Numbered from the stretch's first letter, positions 42,480 to 52,275 are shown. The stretch is 64,000 nucleotides of DNA from an uncultured Hyphomicrobiales bacterium (GCA_903902915.1 CAIUWR010000078.1:1-64000), one strand, 5' to 3'. The notes: generated by a model from the letters alone, not told the origin. Translations and numbers: made by a program.

Positions 42480-43547
42480 ATGACAACACCCCCCGCCCCC
42501 TCTTCCTGGTGGACGCCCCATGTCCATGCCGACCGCAGGCCCTTTCTGCGGGCGCGGGCGCGCATGTTTGCGGCTTGGCGCGAGGGTTTCGAGGCGCTGG
42601 ACTTCACCGAAGTGGACACCGCCGCCTTGCAGGTCTCGCCCGGCAACGAGGCCCATATCGGCGCCTTCGCCACCAGTTTGACCGGACCAGGCGGGCAGGC
42701 GCGCAGGCTGTTTCTGCACACATCGCCCGAATTCGCCTGCAAGAAACTTCTGGCGGCGGGAGAGGAGCGGATCTTCACCTTCGCCCATGCCTTCCGCAAT
42801 GGCGAGCGCGGGCCGCTGCACCATCCCGAATTCACCCTGCTGGAATGGTATCGGGTCGGCGAGAGCTATGAGGCGCTGATCGAAGATTGCAGCCGCATTC
42901 TCGCCGCAGCCGCAACTGCGGCGGGAGTGACCACCCTGCGCTACCGCGACCGGCTGGCGGACCCATACGCATCGCCAGAACGCCTGACCGTGGCTGACGC
43001 TTTCCAGCGCCATGCGGGCGTCGATCTGCTGGCGACGCTGGATGGGCGGGGGGCGCCCGACCGGGACGCTCTGGCGGCTCAGGCTGCGCTGGCGGGCGTC
43101 ACGCCTGCGCAGGACGACACATGGTCGGACCTGTTCAGCAAGCTGCTGGTGGCACATGTGGAGCATCGGCTGGGGCTGGGCCGCCCCACCGTGCTGATCG
43201 AATATCCCGCCTGCGAAGCGGCGCTGGCGCGGCCCTGCGCGCACGATCCGCGCGTGGCGGAGCGTTTCGAGCTCTACGCCTGTGGGATCGAACTCGCCAA
43301 CGCCTTTGGCGAACTCACCGACCCCGCCGAACAGCGCCGCCGTTTCGAGATGGAGATGGACGAGCGCGCCCGCATCTATGGGCAAGACGAGCGCTATCCC
43401 CTGGACGAGGATTTTCTGGCGGCCCTCGCCCTCATGCCCGACGCCTGCGGCATAGCGCTGGGCGTGGACCGACTGGTCATGCTGGCCACCGGCGCTTCCC
43501 GCATTGATCAGGTGATCTGGACGCCGGTGGCGGAGATTTCGCTGTGA
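42480..43547 (+). CDS. epmA: EF-P lysine lysyltransferase (GenX/PoxA)
   Basis: Adenylates (R)-beta-lysine and attaches it to EF-P Lys34. 355 residues, a class II lysyl-tRNA-synthetase core without the anticodon-binding domain. Start ATG 42480 opens the family sequence (SSWWTPHVHADRRPFLRARARMFAAWREGF). Class II motifs: LHTSPEFACKKLLAAG, FRNGERGPLHHPEFTLLEWYR (motif 2), and GIALGVDRLVMLATG (motif 3). It is overlapped by epmB, sharing GTGA, and diverges from its substrate gene efp. Confidence 0.94.
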   Translation: MTTPPAPSSWWTPHVHADRRPFLRARARMFAAWREGFEALDFTEVDTAALQVSPGNEAHIGAFATSLTGPGGQARRLFLHTSPEFACKKLLAAGEERIFTFAHAFRNGERGPLHHPEFTLLEWYRVGESYEALIEDCSRILAAAATAAGVTTLRYRDRLADPYASPERLTVADAFQRHAGVDLLATLDGRGAPDRDALAAQAALAGVTPAQDDTWSDLFSKLLVAHVEHRLGLGRPTVLIEYPACEAALARPCAHDPRVAERFELYACGIELANAFGELTDPAEQRRRFEMEMDERARIYGQDERYPLDEDFLAALALMPDACGIALGVDRLVMLATGASRIDQVIWTPVAEISL

Positions 43548-44581
43548 GCGGGTTGCACAGTCCGGGCGATCTGGCGGCGGCGGGCCTCGCCTCGCTCGAC
43601 TCCGTGGCCGCGCTGGAAAAAGTAACCGCCCGCTACGCCATGTCGATCACCCCGGAGATCGCCGCCCTCATCGACCCGCTGGACCCCGCCGATCCGATCC
43701 GCCGCCAATTCATCCCCGATCCCGCCGAGCTGGACACCCGCCCGCAGGAGCGCGCCGACCCCATCGGCGATGGCGCCCATTCCCCGGTCGAGGGGATCGT
43801 GCATCGCTATCCCGACCGGGTGCTGTTGAAGCTGCTCCACGCCTGCCCGGTCTATTGCCGCTTCTGCTTCCGCCGCGAGACCGTGGGGCCGAGCGGGGCC
43901 GGGATGCTGTCGGGCGAGGCGCTGAACCGGGCGCTGGCCTATATCAGCGCGGACCCCGGCATCTGGGAGGTGATCCTCACCGGAGGCGATCCGCTGGCCC
44001 TCTCGCCCCGGCGCCTCGCGCAGGCCATGGAGGCGCTGGCCGCGATCTCCCATGTGAAGGTGGTGCGCCTGCATAGCCGCGTGCCCGCCGTGGATCCTGC
44101 GCGGATCACGCCAGAAATCGTCGCGGCCCTCAAGCGCTTCCCCCGCGCGGTCTATGTGGCGCTGCACGCCAACCATCCGCGCGAGCTGACCCCTGCGGCG
44201 CGAAGCGCCTGCGCGCGGCTGATCGAATCCGGCGTGGCCATGGTGAGCCAGACCGTGCTTTTGGCGGGTGTGAACGACGACGCTGGCGTGCTGGCCGACC
44301 TCATGCGCGCTTTCGTCGAGACGAGGATCAAGCCCTACTATCTCCACCATCCCGACCTCGCGCCCGGCACCTCGCATCTGCGGGTGCCGATCGCGCGCGG
44401 ACAAGAGCTTGTGCGCGCCCTGCTGGGCCGGGTGTCCGGCCTCTGCCAACCCGCCTATGTGCTCGACATTCCCGGCGGCTTCGGCAAATCCCCGATTGGC
44501 CCGACCTATCTGACGCCAGAGGAGCAGGGCTGGCGGGTGGAGGATTTCCAGGGTGCAAGCCACGCTTACGACGATGTCTGA
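43544..44581 (+). CDS. epmB: EF-P beta-lysylation radical-SAM enzyme (lysine 2,3-aminomutase family)
   Basis: Converts (S)-alpha-lysine to (R)-beta-lysine, the substrate of EpmA. 345 residues from a GTG overlapping the epmA stop. The iron-sulfur motif CPVYCRFC gives Cys101, Cys105 and Cys108; GGDPLALSPRRL matches the SAM-binding region and DIPGGFGKSP near the C-terminus holds the probable PLP lysine. The length equals EpmB rather than the longer clostridial KamA. With efp and epmA it completes the beta-lysylation pathway in one place. Confidence 0.94.
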   Translation: MSGLHSPGDLAAAGLASLDSVAALEKVTARYAMSITPEIAALIDPLDPADPIRRQFIPDPAELDTRPQERADPIGDGAHSPVEGIVHRYPDRVLLKLLHACPVYCRFCFRRETVGPSGAGMLSGEALNRALAYISADPGIWEVILTGGDPLALSPRRLAQAMEALAAISHVKVVRLHSRVPAVDPARITPEIVAALKRFPRAVYVALHANHPRELTPAARSACARLIESGVAMVSQTVLLAGVNDDAGVLADLMRAFVETRIKPYYLHHPDLAPGTSHLRVPIARGQELVRALLGRVSGLCQPAYVLDIPGGFGKSPIGPTYLTPEEQGWRVEDFQGASHAYDDV

Positions 44582-44657
44582 CCGACGAAACGTAAGCTCT
44601 GGCCGCGAAATGGCCCGACTCAGCTAATATGGCGCACTGGTCCTGGAGCATCAGCCT

Positions 44658-47072
44658 TTGATTCGTTCGTTTCGCCTCCTTCTGTGCGCCCTCACGCTTG
44701 CGCTGGGCGCCTCCCTCTCCTTCGCGCAGGCGCCCGCTCCCGTCTCGGTCGCGGCGCAAAAACTCGACGGCGTGCGCGCCAGCGTGGAACAGATCGAGCA
44801 GGCGCTTGGCCGCCGCGAGCTGGGCGACGCCGCTCTGCTGGATTTGCGCGCCAGCATCGAGCCGCTGAACGTCGCCCTGAAGGCCGCGCTGGAAGACCTG
44901 ACCCCCAGGCAGGACGCCGCCCGCGTGCAGCTGGAGCAGCTCGGCCCCAAGCCGGACGACAAGGCGCCCCCGGAGGCGCCTGCGGTGGCCGCCGAACGCG
45001 AGGGCCTGCAAAAGCAGTTCGAAGACGCCGACGCCGCCGTCAAGCGGGCGAAACTGCTCTCGGTGCGCCTCGATCAGGCCTCCGGAACCATCCTTTCCCT
45101 GCGGCGCGATCTGTTCACGCGCGCCCTGTTGGCGCGCAGCTACAGCATTTTGAGCCCCAATCTCTGGAGCTCCATCTGGCGCGAGACGCCAGCCGATTTC
45201 AGGGCGCTCGGCATGGTCGCCAGCGACTCGTGGAGCGCTGCGGCGGCGCGGCTGGAGGGCCTGGCCATCCTCGGCTTGCTCACCGGCACGCTGGCCATAG
45301 CGGTCGCTTACGCAGCCGTGCTGAGATTGCAGCGCCGCGTGGTGCGCCGCGATCCTTCAAGGCAGGACGTGGACGCCTTTTCGAAGGCGCTGGGCGCGGT
45401 TTGGGTGGCCATCTCGGTCGCCTCCACCCCCATGATCGCCATGGCCGCCATGATGGGCCTTTGGCGTGGGCTTGGCCTGTTCAACATGCGGCTCGATCCG
45501 CTGGTCGCCAGCCTGACGGACGGCGTGGCGCGGGTGGCGATCACGGCGGGCGTCGCGCGCGGCTTGCTGGCGCCAGACCTTCCCAATTGGCGATTGCTGG
45601 ATCTTGGCGACCGAACCGTGGACCGATTGGCCCGGCTGGCGCTCTCCGTCGCCCTTTTCGTGTCGGCCGCCAAAGCGATGGAGGCGGTGATCGAGGTGAT
45701 CGGCGCGAGCCTCGCCCTTTCAGTGGCGCTGCGCGGCCTCTCGGGCCTTATCGTGGCGTGCATGCTCGCCATTGGCTTGCAGGGCGTCGCTCCGCAGCCG
45801 GATGCGGAGGAAGCATGCCTTGGGCCGAAGCTGAGCCCGCGGCGCGACTGGTATGGGCCGATGCGCCTCGCCGTCTGGGCCTGCGTGACCGCCATCATCG
45901 TCGCCACGCTGATCGGCTATGTGTCCTTTGGCGCCTTTCTGGTCGATCAGGTGGTCTGGGCGAGTTTCATCGGCAGCGGCCTTTATCTGCTGCTGGAGCT
46001 GACGCGCGAGGCCATCGCGCAGGGCATGCAGCCGCACGCGCGCGTCGGCCGCAACCTCATGGCGAGCCTTGGGCTGCGGCGCGAATCGCTCGACCAATGC
46101 GCGGTTTTGCTGGCGGGCGCGGCGCAGCTGGGGCTGATCACAGCGGCCGCCATGCTGGCGCTGGCGCCGTGGGGCATCGAATCCGACGACATGTTCTCCA
46201 GCATCCGCGCGGCCTTCTTCGGCTTTCGCGTGGGAGATGTGACGATCTCGCTTTCGGGCATCATCGTCTCGGTCCTGCTGTTCGCCATCGGTTTCGCGCT
46301 CACGCGCGGCTTCCAGCACTGGCTGGAATCGACCCTGCTGCCGCGCACCCAGCTGGACGCTGGCCTGCGCAACTCCATCCGCACCAGCGTCGGCTATATC
46401 GGCTTCGTCATCGCCGCCGCCGTGGGCCTCGGCTATATGGGGCTGAGCTTCGACAAGCTGGCCATCGTCGCGGGCGCCCTGTCGGTGGGCATCGGCTTTG
46501 GTCTGCAATCCATCGTCAACAATTTCGTCTCCGGGCTCATCCTGCTCTGGGAGCGGGCGATCAGGGTGGGCGACTGGGTCGTGCTGGGCGAGGAGCAGGG
46601 CTATGTGCGGCGCATCAATGTGCGCTCCACCGAAATCGAAACCTTCGACCGCGCCACCATGATCGTGCCCAACTCCAACCTCGTCACCGGCGTGGTGAAG
46701 AACTGGGTGCGCGGCGACAAGACCGGCCGCATCAAGATCCCCATCGCCGTCCAGATGAGCGCCGACCCCGAAATCGTCCGCGACACGCTCATCGCCTGCG
46801 CCAAGGCTCATGAGCTGGCGCTGCGCATTCCCGCCCCCATCGTGTCTTTCGTGGGCATGACCGAGACGCTGCTGAAATTCGAGCTGATGTGCTTCGTGGC
46901 GGATGTCGAAACCTCCGGCCGGGTGAAGAGCGATTTGCATTTCGACATCTTCAGGCGCTTCAAGGCGGCGGGTCTGGAATTCACCCCGCCCGCAGCATCC
47001 CCCACCATCGCCATCGCAGGGCTGGAGCGGCTCGAAGCCGCGCTCCGCATCCTGCCCACCGCAAAATCCTGA
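44658..47072 (+). CDS. MscS-family mechanosensitive channel with DUF3772 domain
   Basis: 804 residues. The start is a TTG (44658) with TGGAG about nine bases upstream, followed by a clear signal peptide (IRSFRLLLCALTLALGASLSFA); no ATG fits. The periplasmic DUF3772 part runs to about residue 150, with coiled coil (VSVAAQKLDGVRASVEQIEQALGRREL). Around ten membrane segments follow; the MscS pore and beta domain are at about 600-790 (LGYMGLSFDKLAIVAGALSVGIGFGLQSIVNNFVSGLILLWE in pieces; IRVGDWVVLGEEQGYVRRINVRSTEIET). It gates on membrane tension to release osmolytes. Confidence 0.9.
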   Translation: MIRSFRLLLCALTLALGASLSFAQAPAPVSVAAQKLDGVRASVEQIEQALGRRELGDAALLDLRASIEPLNVALKAALEDLTPRQDAARVQLEQLGPKPDDKAPPEAPAVAAEREGLQKQFEDADAAVKRAKLLSVRLDQASGTILSLRRDLFTRALLARSYSILSPNLWSSIWRETPADFRALGMVASDSWSAAAARLEGLAILGLLTGTLAIAVAYAAVLRLQRRVVRRDPSRQDVDAFSKALGAVWVAISVASTPMIAMAAMMGLWRGLGLFNMRLDPLVASLTDGVARVAITAGVARGLLAPDLPNWRLLDLGDRTVDRLARLALSVALFVSAAKAMEAVIEVIGASLALSVALRGLSGLIVACMLAIGLQGVAPQPDAEEACLGPKLSPRRDWYGPMRLAVWACVTAIIVATLIGYVSFGAFLVDQVVWASFIGSGLYLLLELTREAIAQGMQPHARVGRNLMASLGLRRESLDQCAVLLAGAAQLGLITAAAMLALAPWGIESDDMFSSIRAAFFGFRVGDVTISLSGIIVSVLLFAIGFALTRGFQHWLESTLLPRTQLDAGLRNSIRTSVGYIGFVIAAAVGLGYMGLSFDKLAIVAGALSVGIGFGLQSIVNNFVSGLILLWERAIRVGDWVVLGEEQGYVRRINVRSTEIETFDRATMIVPNSNLVTGVVKNWVRGDKTGRIKIPIAVQMSADPEIVRDTLIACAKAHELALRIPAPIVSFVGMTETLLKFELMCFVADVETSGRVKSDLHFDIFRRFKAAGLEFTPPAASPTIAIAGLERLEAALRILPTAKS

Positions 47073-47091
47073 CCCTCACAGAAACGAGACC

Positions 47092-47601
47092 ATGCGCAAC
47101 CTTCCCGTCCGACTGACCGCCCTGGCCGCCGTCCTGAGCCTCGCCGCCTGCGCGCAAAAGCCTCTCGAAATCCCCACCGGCCAGCCGACGTTCTACCTCT
47201 CCATGGCCTCGCGCGAGGCGAAGGTGGATACGGCGGCGGCGCGCGATCTGATTTCCATCTACCGCCGCAACAACGGGCTCTCGATGGTTTCGCTGGATCC
47301 GATCCTGCTGGCGGAGGCGCAGAAACAGGCGGACGCGATGGCCGCCGCCGATTCCATGAGCCATGAAGTGCGCGGCACATTGCGCGTGCGGCTGGATGGA
47401 GCCGGTCTGGAACATTCCACAGCGGTGGAGAATATCTCGGCGGGCTACCACACGCTCGCCGACGCCATCTCCGGCTGGCGCAATTCGCCCCACCACAACG
47501 AGAACCTGCTGAACGAAAAAATGCGCCGCATGGGCATCGCCAGCGCCTATGCGCCGGGCACCAAGTACAAGGTGTTCTGGGCCTTGGTGATGAGCGATTG
47601 A
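47092..47601 (+). CDS. CAP/SCP-domain lipoprotein
   Basis: 169 residues with a lipoprotein signal (LTALAAVLSLAAC, lipobox Cys19). A CAP (PR-1/SCP) domain follows: ARDLISIYRRNNGLSMVSLDPILLAEAQKQADAMAAADSMSH, GLEHSTAVENISAGYHTLADAISGWRNSPHHNENLLNEKMRRMGIA, in pieces. The histidine and glutamate positions of the CAP cavity (MSH, ENISAG, SPHHNENLL) are kept. Function in bacteria is unsettled; often cell-envelope associated. It begins 20 bases after the MscS gene and is likely co-transcribed. Confidence 0.87.
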   Translation: MRNLPVRLTALAAVLSLAACAQKPLEIPTGQPTFYLSMASREAKVDTAAARDLISIYRRNNGLSMVSLDPILLAEAQKQADAMAAADSMSHEVRGTLRVRLDGAGLEHSTAVENISAGYHTLADAISGWRNSPHHNENLLNEKMRRMGIASAYAPGTKYKVFWALVMSD

Positions 47602-47700
47602 CGCGCCCCGCCCAGCCTTCGCAGGCTGGCGATGCTTGACATGGCCAACATGTCTCCGAACAGGTGTCGGGAGCGACTTCACACAAGCCCAGGCCCGGCC

Positions 47701-48396
47701 ATGACCACGAACCGATTTCTGCACCGCCACCGCTTGTTGCGCCATATTCTGGGGCGCCAGCGCCTCGTGGGCTGCGTCGCGCTGGGCCTGCTGACGCTGG
47801 TCTTGCTGCCAGCGTCATGGCGCGTGGAGACGCAGCTTTTGACCGCCTGGAACCTCGGCGTGGCGCTCTATATCGCCAGCTCGATGCGCGTGATGGTCAT
47901 GGCGGATCCGACCAAGATGCGCCGCCTCGCCCAGCTGACCGACGAGAGCCGCTTCGTGGTGCTGACCTTGGCCATTCTGGCGGCGGTGGCGAGCATTGTG
48001 GCCATCGTCGCGCAACTGGCGCAGGTGAAGGATATGGCGGGGACCATGAAGGCCCTGCATCTGGGCCTGGCGGGCTTGACCATCCTCAGCTCCTGGACCT
48101 TCATCCACCTCATCTTCGCCCAGCATTACGCCCATGAGTTTTTTATCGAGCGCGCAGCTCAACCCACGGCGCCCGAGGCCATGCGCGGCGGCATCGCCTT
48201 TCCCGATACGCAAAGCCCCGACTTTCTGGACTTCCTGTATTTTTCCTTCGTGATCGGCGTGGCGTCCCAGACGGCGGACGTGACCATCTGCTCGCGCCCC
48301 ATGCGCCGCGTGGCGCTGATCCACTGCGTGTTGTCGTTTTTCTTCAACACGACCTTGCTGGCCCTGACGATCAATATCGCGGCGGGGTTGATTTGA
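47701..48396 (+). CDS. DUF1345 integral membrane protein
   Basis: 231 residues with about five hydrophobic segments: VGCVALGLLTLVLLPASW, LTAWNLGVALYIASSM, VVLTLAILAAVASIVAIVAQL, LHLGLAGLTILSSWTFIHLIFAQHYAHEF and VLSFFFNTTLLALTINIAAGLI. The pattern FPDTQSPDFLDFLYFSFVIGVASQTADVTI is the DUF1345 signature, but no function is known. Start at ATG 47701. It follows the CAP lipoprotein gene by 100 bases and abuts convergent ispG. Confidence 0.88.
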   Translation: MTTNRFLHRHRLLRHILGRQRLVGCVALGLLTLVLLPASWRVETQLLTAWNLGVALYIASSMRVMVMADPTKMRRLAQLTDESRFVVLTLAILAAVASIVAIVAQLAQVKDMAGTMKALHLGLAGLTILSSWTFIHLIFAQHYAHEFFIERAAQPTAPEAMRGGIAFPDTQSPDFLDFLYFSFVIGVASQTADVTICSRPMRRVALIHCVLSFFFNTTLLALTINIAAGLI

Positions 48397-48399
48397 GGC

Positions 48400-49659
48400 T
48401 CAGGCCCCAAACCGCTTCTCGATATACTCCGTCACCAGCGCCTTGAATTCGCTGGCGATCCCCGCCCCCCGCAAAGTCATCGCCTTCTGGCCGTCGATGA
48501 AGACCGGGGCCGCCGGGGTTTCGCCGGTGCCGGGCAGGGAAATGCCGATGTCGGCGTGTTTGGATTCGCCCGGGCCGTTCACGATGCAGCCCATGACCGC
48601 CACATTCAGCGCCTCGACGCCGGGATAGCGGGTCTTCCAGCCCGGCATTTCGTCGCGGATATAGTCCTGAATGTCGCGGGCCAGTTCCTGGAACACCGTC
48701 GAAGTCGTGCGCCCGCAGCCGGGGCATGCCGCCACCAGCGGCACGAAGGTGCGAAAGCCCATGGTCTGCAACAGCTCCTGCGCCACGCGCACTTCAAGCG
48801 TGCGGTCGCCGCCGGGCTCGGGGGTCAGCGACACGCGGATCGTGTCGCCGATGCCTTCTTGCAGCAAAATGCCCATGGCCGCCGAGGAGGCCACGACCCC
48901 CTTGGAGCCCATGCCCGCTTCCGTCAGCCCCAGATGGATCGCGTAATCGGACCGCGAGGCCAGCATGCGGTAGACGGTGATCAGATCCTGCACCGCCGAG
49001 ACCTTGGCCGACAGGATGATGCGGTCGCGCCCCAGCCCGATCTCCTCGGCCCGTTCCGCCGAGAGCAGCGCCGAGCGCACCATGGCCTCGCGGGTGACGG
49101 CCCGCGCTTCGATGGGCTGGGCCGAGCGGGCGTTCTCGTCCATCAGGGCGGTCAGCAGCTCCTGATCGAGCGAGCCCCAATTGGCGCCGATGCGCACCGC
49201 CTTGCCGTGCTGGATCGCCAGCTCGACGATGGCGCCGAATTGCCGATCCTTCTTGTCCTTGAAGCCCACATTGCCCGGATTGATCCGGTATTTCGCCAAA
49301 GCTTCGGCGCAGGCGGGATGGGCGGCCAGCAGCTTGTGGCCGATATAGTGGAAGTCGCCCACCAGCGGCACGCCGACGCCAAGCTTGGCCAGCTTGTCGC
49401 GGATATGGGGTACGGCGGCGGCGGCCTCGTCCCGATCAACCGTGAGTCGCACCAGTTCGGAGCCCGCGCGCGCCAGAGCCGCGACCTGCTGGACCGTTCC
49501 CTCGATGTCGGCGGTGTCCGTATTGGTCATGGACTGCACGACCACGGGCGCGCCGCCGCCCACCATTACGGCGCAGGCGCCATCGCCCACCCGGACCTGA
49601 ACCGTGCGATGCCGGGGCGCGGGGCCGCTCTGGATATCGCTGCGCTGGTCGAGGGGCAT
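48400..49659 (-). CDS. ispG: 4-hydroxy-3-methylbut-2-en-1-yl diphosphate synthase
   Basis: Penultimate enzyme of the MEP pathway to isoprenoids, an iron-sulfur reductase acting on MEcPP. 419 residues from the ATG at 49659, which has GGAGAGA upstream. [22 protein letters not shown] opens the TIM barrel; the [4Fe-4S] cysteines are in [14 protein letters not shown] and [16 protein letters not shown]. Length and motifs fit GcpE. It works upstream of the polyprenyl synthase encoded at 23.1 kb. The zur-like gene lies 20 bases upstream on the same strand. Confidence 0.96.
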   Translation of the reverse strand: MPLDQRSDIQSGPAPRHRTVQVRVGDGACAVMVGGGAPVVVQSMTNTDTADIEGTVQQVAALARAGSELVRLTVDRDEAAAAVPHIRDKLAKLGVGVPLVGDFHYIGHKLLAAHPACAEALAKYRINPGNVGFKDKKDRQFGAIVELAIQHGKAVRIGANWGSLDQELLTALMDENARSAQPIEARAVTREAMVRSALLSAERAEEIGLGRDRIILSAKVSAVQDLITVYRMLASRSDYAIHLGLTEAGMGSKGVVASSAAMGILLQEGIGDTIRVSLTPEPGGDRTLEVRVAQELLQTMGFRTFVPLVAACPGCGRTTSTVFQELARDIQDYIRDEMPGWKTRYPGVEALNVAVMGCIVNGPGESKHADIGISLPGTGETPAAPVFIDGQKAMTLRGAGIASEFKALVTEYIEKRFGA

Positions 49660-49679
49660 GGTTCGTCTCTCCAATGATG

Positions 49680-50192
49680 TCAGGTCAGTTTGCAACGGGC
49701 GCAAAGCCCCGCCAGTTCGATCACCTGGGCGCGGGGCATGAAGCCCGCGCTCTGCGCGACGCCCCGCAGGCTTTCGGCGGCGGCGCTCGAGGTCGCCTCC
49801 GTCACCGCGCCGCAGGCGTCGCAGATCAGGAAGATCGCGGGTTCGTGGGCGCCGTGGCCGTGTTCGCAGGCCATGAAGGCGTTGCGGGAGGCGAGCCGGT
49901 GCACCAGCCCCTTCTCGACCAGAAAATCCAGCGCCCTATAGACCGAGATCGGCGCAGGGCGCTTGCCCGTGCCCGCCGCCAGCCGGTCGATCATGTCATA
50001 GGCGCCCAAGGGGCTGCCCGCCGCGCAGAGCTCATCGAGCACCCGGCGCCGTGCGGGCGTGAGGTCGACCCCCTGACCATCGGCGCGGGCCGGATCATGG
50101 GCGCAATGAGAGTGATCCCGGTGGCTGGCGGCCGGGTTCAGGTTCGTGGAGGAGGGGCGAAGCGGTTTCACGCGCTCAGTATAGGGCGCCAT
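49680..50192 (-). CDS. Fur-family regulator, probable Zur
   Basis: 170 residues from the ATG at 50192; other starts further up are possible. The winged-helix part contains [29 protein letters not shown] and [31 protein letters not shown]. Metal site residues: [22 protein letters not shown] and the C-terminal LCARCK pair, giving the structural zinc site. The AFMACEHG region fits Zur better than Fur. An unusual His/Cys-rich N-terminal stretch, [17 protein letters not shown], precedes the DNA-binding domain. It may form an operon with ispG. Confidence 0.82.
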   Translation of the reverse strand: MAPYTERVKPLRPSSTNLNPAASHRDHSHCAHDPARADGQGVDLTPARRRVLDELCAAGSPLGAYDMIDRLAAGTGKRPAPISVYRALDFLVEKGLVHRLASRNAFMACEHGHGAHEPAIFLICDACGAVTEATSSAAAESLRGVAQSAGFMPRAQVIELAGLCARCKLT

Positions 50193-50281
50193 CGCGCCGG
50201 GATCGACTCCGGCTTTGCGGGTAGGCGCCGCGTGACAAGCGCCCCGCCACCGCATAGAACCGGCTGAACAGGAGAGGAAAC

Positions 50282-51283
50282 ATGGCCGAAGGCAAAATGG
50301 AACTCAGCATCGCGCTGTCCGACAACGAGCGGACCCGGCCCATCATCGACGGAATCGTGCAGCCGCAGGGCATGCGCCTGCATACGACCGTGGTGCACCC
50401 TTCCGAAATGTTCTGGCGGCAGCTGAAATACGCCGACTTCGACGTGTCGGAAATGTCGGTCTCCTCGCTGCTGATCGCAGCCTCGAAGGGCGACTACACC
50501 TGGGCGGCGATTCCGGTCTTCACATTCCGCATGTTCTTCCACACCCGCATCCTCGTGCGCGCCGACCGGGGCATCAAGTCTCCGCAGGATCTGCGCGGCA
50601 AGCGTGTGGCGGTGCCCGAATATCAGCAGACCTCGGCCATCTGGTCGCGCGGCATCCTGCAACATGAATTCGGCGTCGCGGCCCGCGACGTCGAATGGTT
50701 CATGGAGCGGACCCCGGACATGAGCCACGGCGGCTCCACCGGCTTCACGCCGCCCGAAGGCGTGCGCCTGAACCGCATTCCGCCCACCACGAACATTGGC
50801 GAAATGCTGGTGAAGGGGGAGTTGGACGCCACCCTGCTCTATCTCACCAACACCAATCTCGTGGACCGCAGCAGCATCGACATCACCCGCGAGCCGCACA
50901 TTCAATATCTGTTCCCCGACCCCATCGCCGAGGGCCAACGCTTCTATGGCAAGACGGGCGTCTACCCGATCAACCACACTTTGGTGGTGCGCCGCGAGCT
51001 GCTGGAAAAGCACCCCTGGATCGCCCTCAACCTCTATTCCGCCTTCCTCAACGCCAAGAACGACGTGACCCGCCGCGCAAGGGCGGCCATGGCGCCCTGG
51101 CTGGAAGTGGGCGCGCTGGGCGATCAGGCCGAAAAAGGCTTCAACGCCGATCCCCTCGCCTATGGCGTGAAGGCCGCGCGGCCGGTGCTGGAGACGGTCG
51201 CGCAATATCTGCAGGAGCAAGGCCTCACCGACCGGCGCGTCGGCCTCGAGGAGGTCTTCGCCAAAACCACGCTCGACGTCTGA
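50282..51283 (+). CDS. 4,5-dihydroxyphthalate decarboxylase-like / solute-binding-fold protein, paralogue 2
   Basis: 333 residues starting at ATG 50282 after AGGAGAGG. The sequence MELSIALSDNERTRPIIDGIV, the segment YADFDVSEMSVSSLLIAASKGD, SPQDLRGKRVAVPEYQQTSAIW and GELDATLLYLTNTN match the family of the gene at 5898. No signal peptide, so a cytoplasmic enzyme is favoured, although annotation pipelines also call these ABC receptors. It is followed 14 bases later by a true signal-peptide-bearing receptor, so the pair may serve one uptake-and-decarboxylation route. Confidence 0.68.
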   Translation: MAEGKMELSIALSDNERTRPIIDGIVQPQGMRLHTTVVHPSEMFWRQLKYADFDVSEMSVSSLLIAASKGDYTWAAIPVFTFRMFFHTRILVRADRGIKSPQDLRGKRVAVPEYQQTSAIWSRGILQHEFGVAARDVEWFMERTPDMSHGGSTGFTPPEGVRLNRIPPTTNIGEMLVKGELDATLLYLTNTNLVDRSSIDITREPHIQYLFPDPIAEGQRFYGKTGVYPINHTLVVRRELLEKHPWIALNLYSAFLNAKNDVTRRARAAMAPWLEVGALGDQAEKGFNADPLAYGVKAARPVLETVAQYLQEQGLTDRRVGLEEVFAKTTLDV

Positions 51284-51297
51284 CCCGGAGAACCGCC

Positions 51298-52266
51298 ATG
51301 AAAAAGCTTGCAGCCCTCTCGCTCTGCGCTCTGTTCGGCGGGCAGGCGCTCGCGCAGGAGCGCGTGTGGCGACACGGCGTCATCGAGCCCAAAGCGGATG
51401 CGGGGCTCATCATGGCCGGGCTGCAAGGGGGCTTTCCGGAAAAGTTCGGACTGAAGGTGGAAATCCTCAACCTCAAATCCGACGTTCTCGGCCTGAAGGC
51501 CCTGCTGGCGGGCGAACTTGACAGTTATGAGGGCGGGCCTGCGGGCGCGATCACCGCCGATTCGCGCGGCGTCGACGTCAAGGTCATCGGCTGCGCCTGG
51601 CCGCGCATTCCCCATGGGCTCTTCGTGCGGGCCGACATCACCGACATCGCCCAGCTCAAGGGCAAGGCCATCGCCATCTCCGCCCCCAACGCCTTCCCGG
51701 ACCTTCTCGCCCGCGCGGCGCTGAAAAAGGCGGGCGTGTCGCCGGACGATGTGACCTTCGCCAATCTTGGCAGCGATTCGGATCGCTTCAAGGCGCTGAT
51801 GGCCAATGTGGTGCAGGCCTCGGTCTCCTCGGGCGAGTTTCTCGCCGTGGCGCCGCCCGATGTGAAGCTGCTCTTCGCCGGGCGCGACCTCATGCCCCAA
51901 TTCCTGCGCAATTGCGTCATGACCTCGGGCAAGACCATCGCATCGAAACGCGACGACGCCGTGCGCTTCATGGCCGCCGAAATCGCGGGCTCGCGCTGGG
52001 CTGTGACCCACAAGGACGAGGTGATGAAGATCACCCGCGACGCCGCAGGCATCAAGGCGGACGACCCGCGCCCCGAATTCGTCTTCACGGAATCCCTGAA
52101 ATACGGCGATTTCGATCCCGAGATGAATGTGGCGAAGGACAAGCTCGCCTGGCTGCAAAACCTTCTCGTGGAGACCGCCGACGTCACCAAACCGGTGGAC
52201 ATCGCCAAGACCTACGACGAGACGATCCGCAAGGATGCGGCGGTCCTGGCGGATAAGATCGAATAG
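51298..52266 (+). CDS. ABC transporter substrate-binding protein (TauA/SsuA-like)
   Basis: 322 residues from ATG 51298 with GGAGA upstream. Signal peptide MKKLAALSLCALFGGQALAQ, then the NMT1-type binding fold: IMAGLQGGFPEKFGLKVEILNLKS, GELDSYEGGPAGAITADSRG and DIAQLKGKAIAISAPNAFPDLLARAALKKAG. The ligand is unknown. It is likely co-transcribed with the upstream decarboxylase-like gene. No permease genes are adjacent; the 34-36 kb ABC proteins are of a matching family. Confidence 0.82.
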   Translation: MKKLAALSLCALFGGQALAQERVWRHGVIEPKADAGLIMAGLQGGFPEKFGLKVEILNLKSDVLGLKALLAGELDSYEGGPAGAITADSRGVDVKVIGCAWPRIPHGLFVRADITDIAQLKGKAIAISAPNAFPDLLARAALKKAGVSPDDVTFANLGSDSDRFKALMANVVQASVSSGEFLAVAPPDVKLLFAGRDLMPQFLRNCVMTSGKTIASKRDDAVRFMAAEIAGSRWAVTHKDEVMKITRDAAGIKADDPRPEFVFTESLKYGDFDPEMNVAKDKLAWLQNLLVETADVTKPVDIAKTYDETIRKDAAVLADKIE

Positions 52267-52275
52267 CCTCGCCCG

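Noticed and set aside
44684-46813. Second long plus-strand frame within the MscS gene
   Set aside because: It is out of frame with the MscS domains and is rich in Arg, Gly and Ala without pattern.
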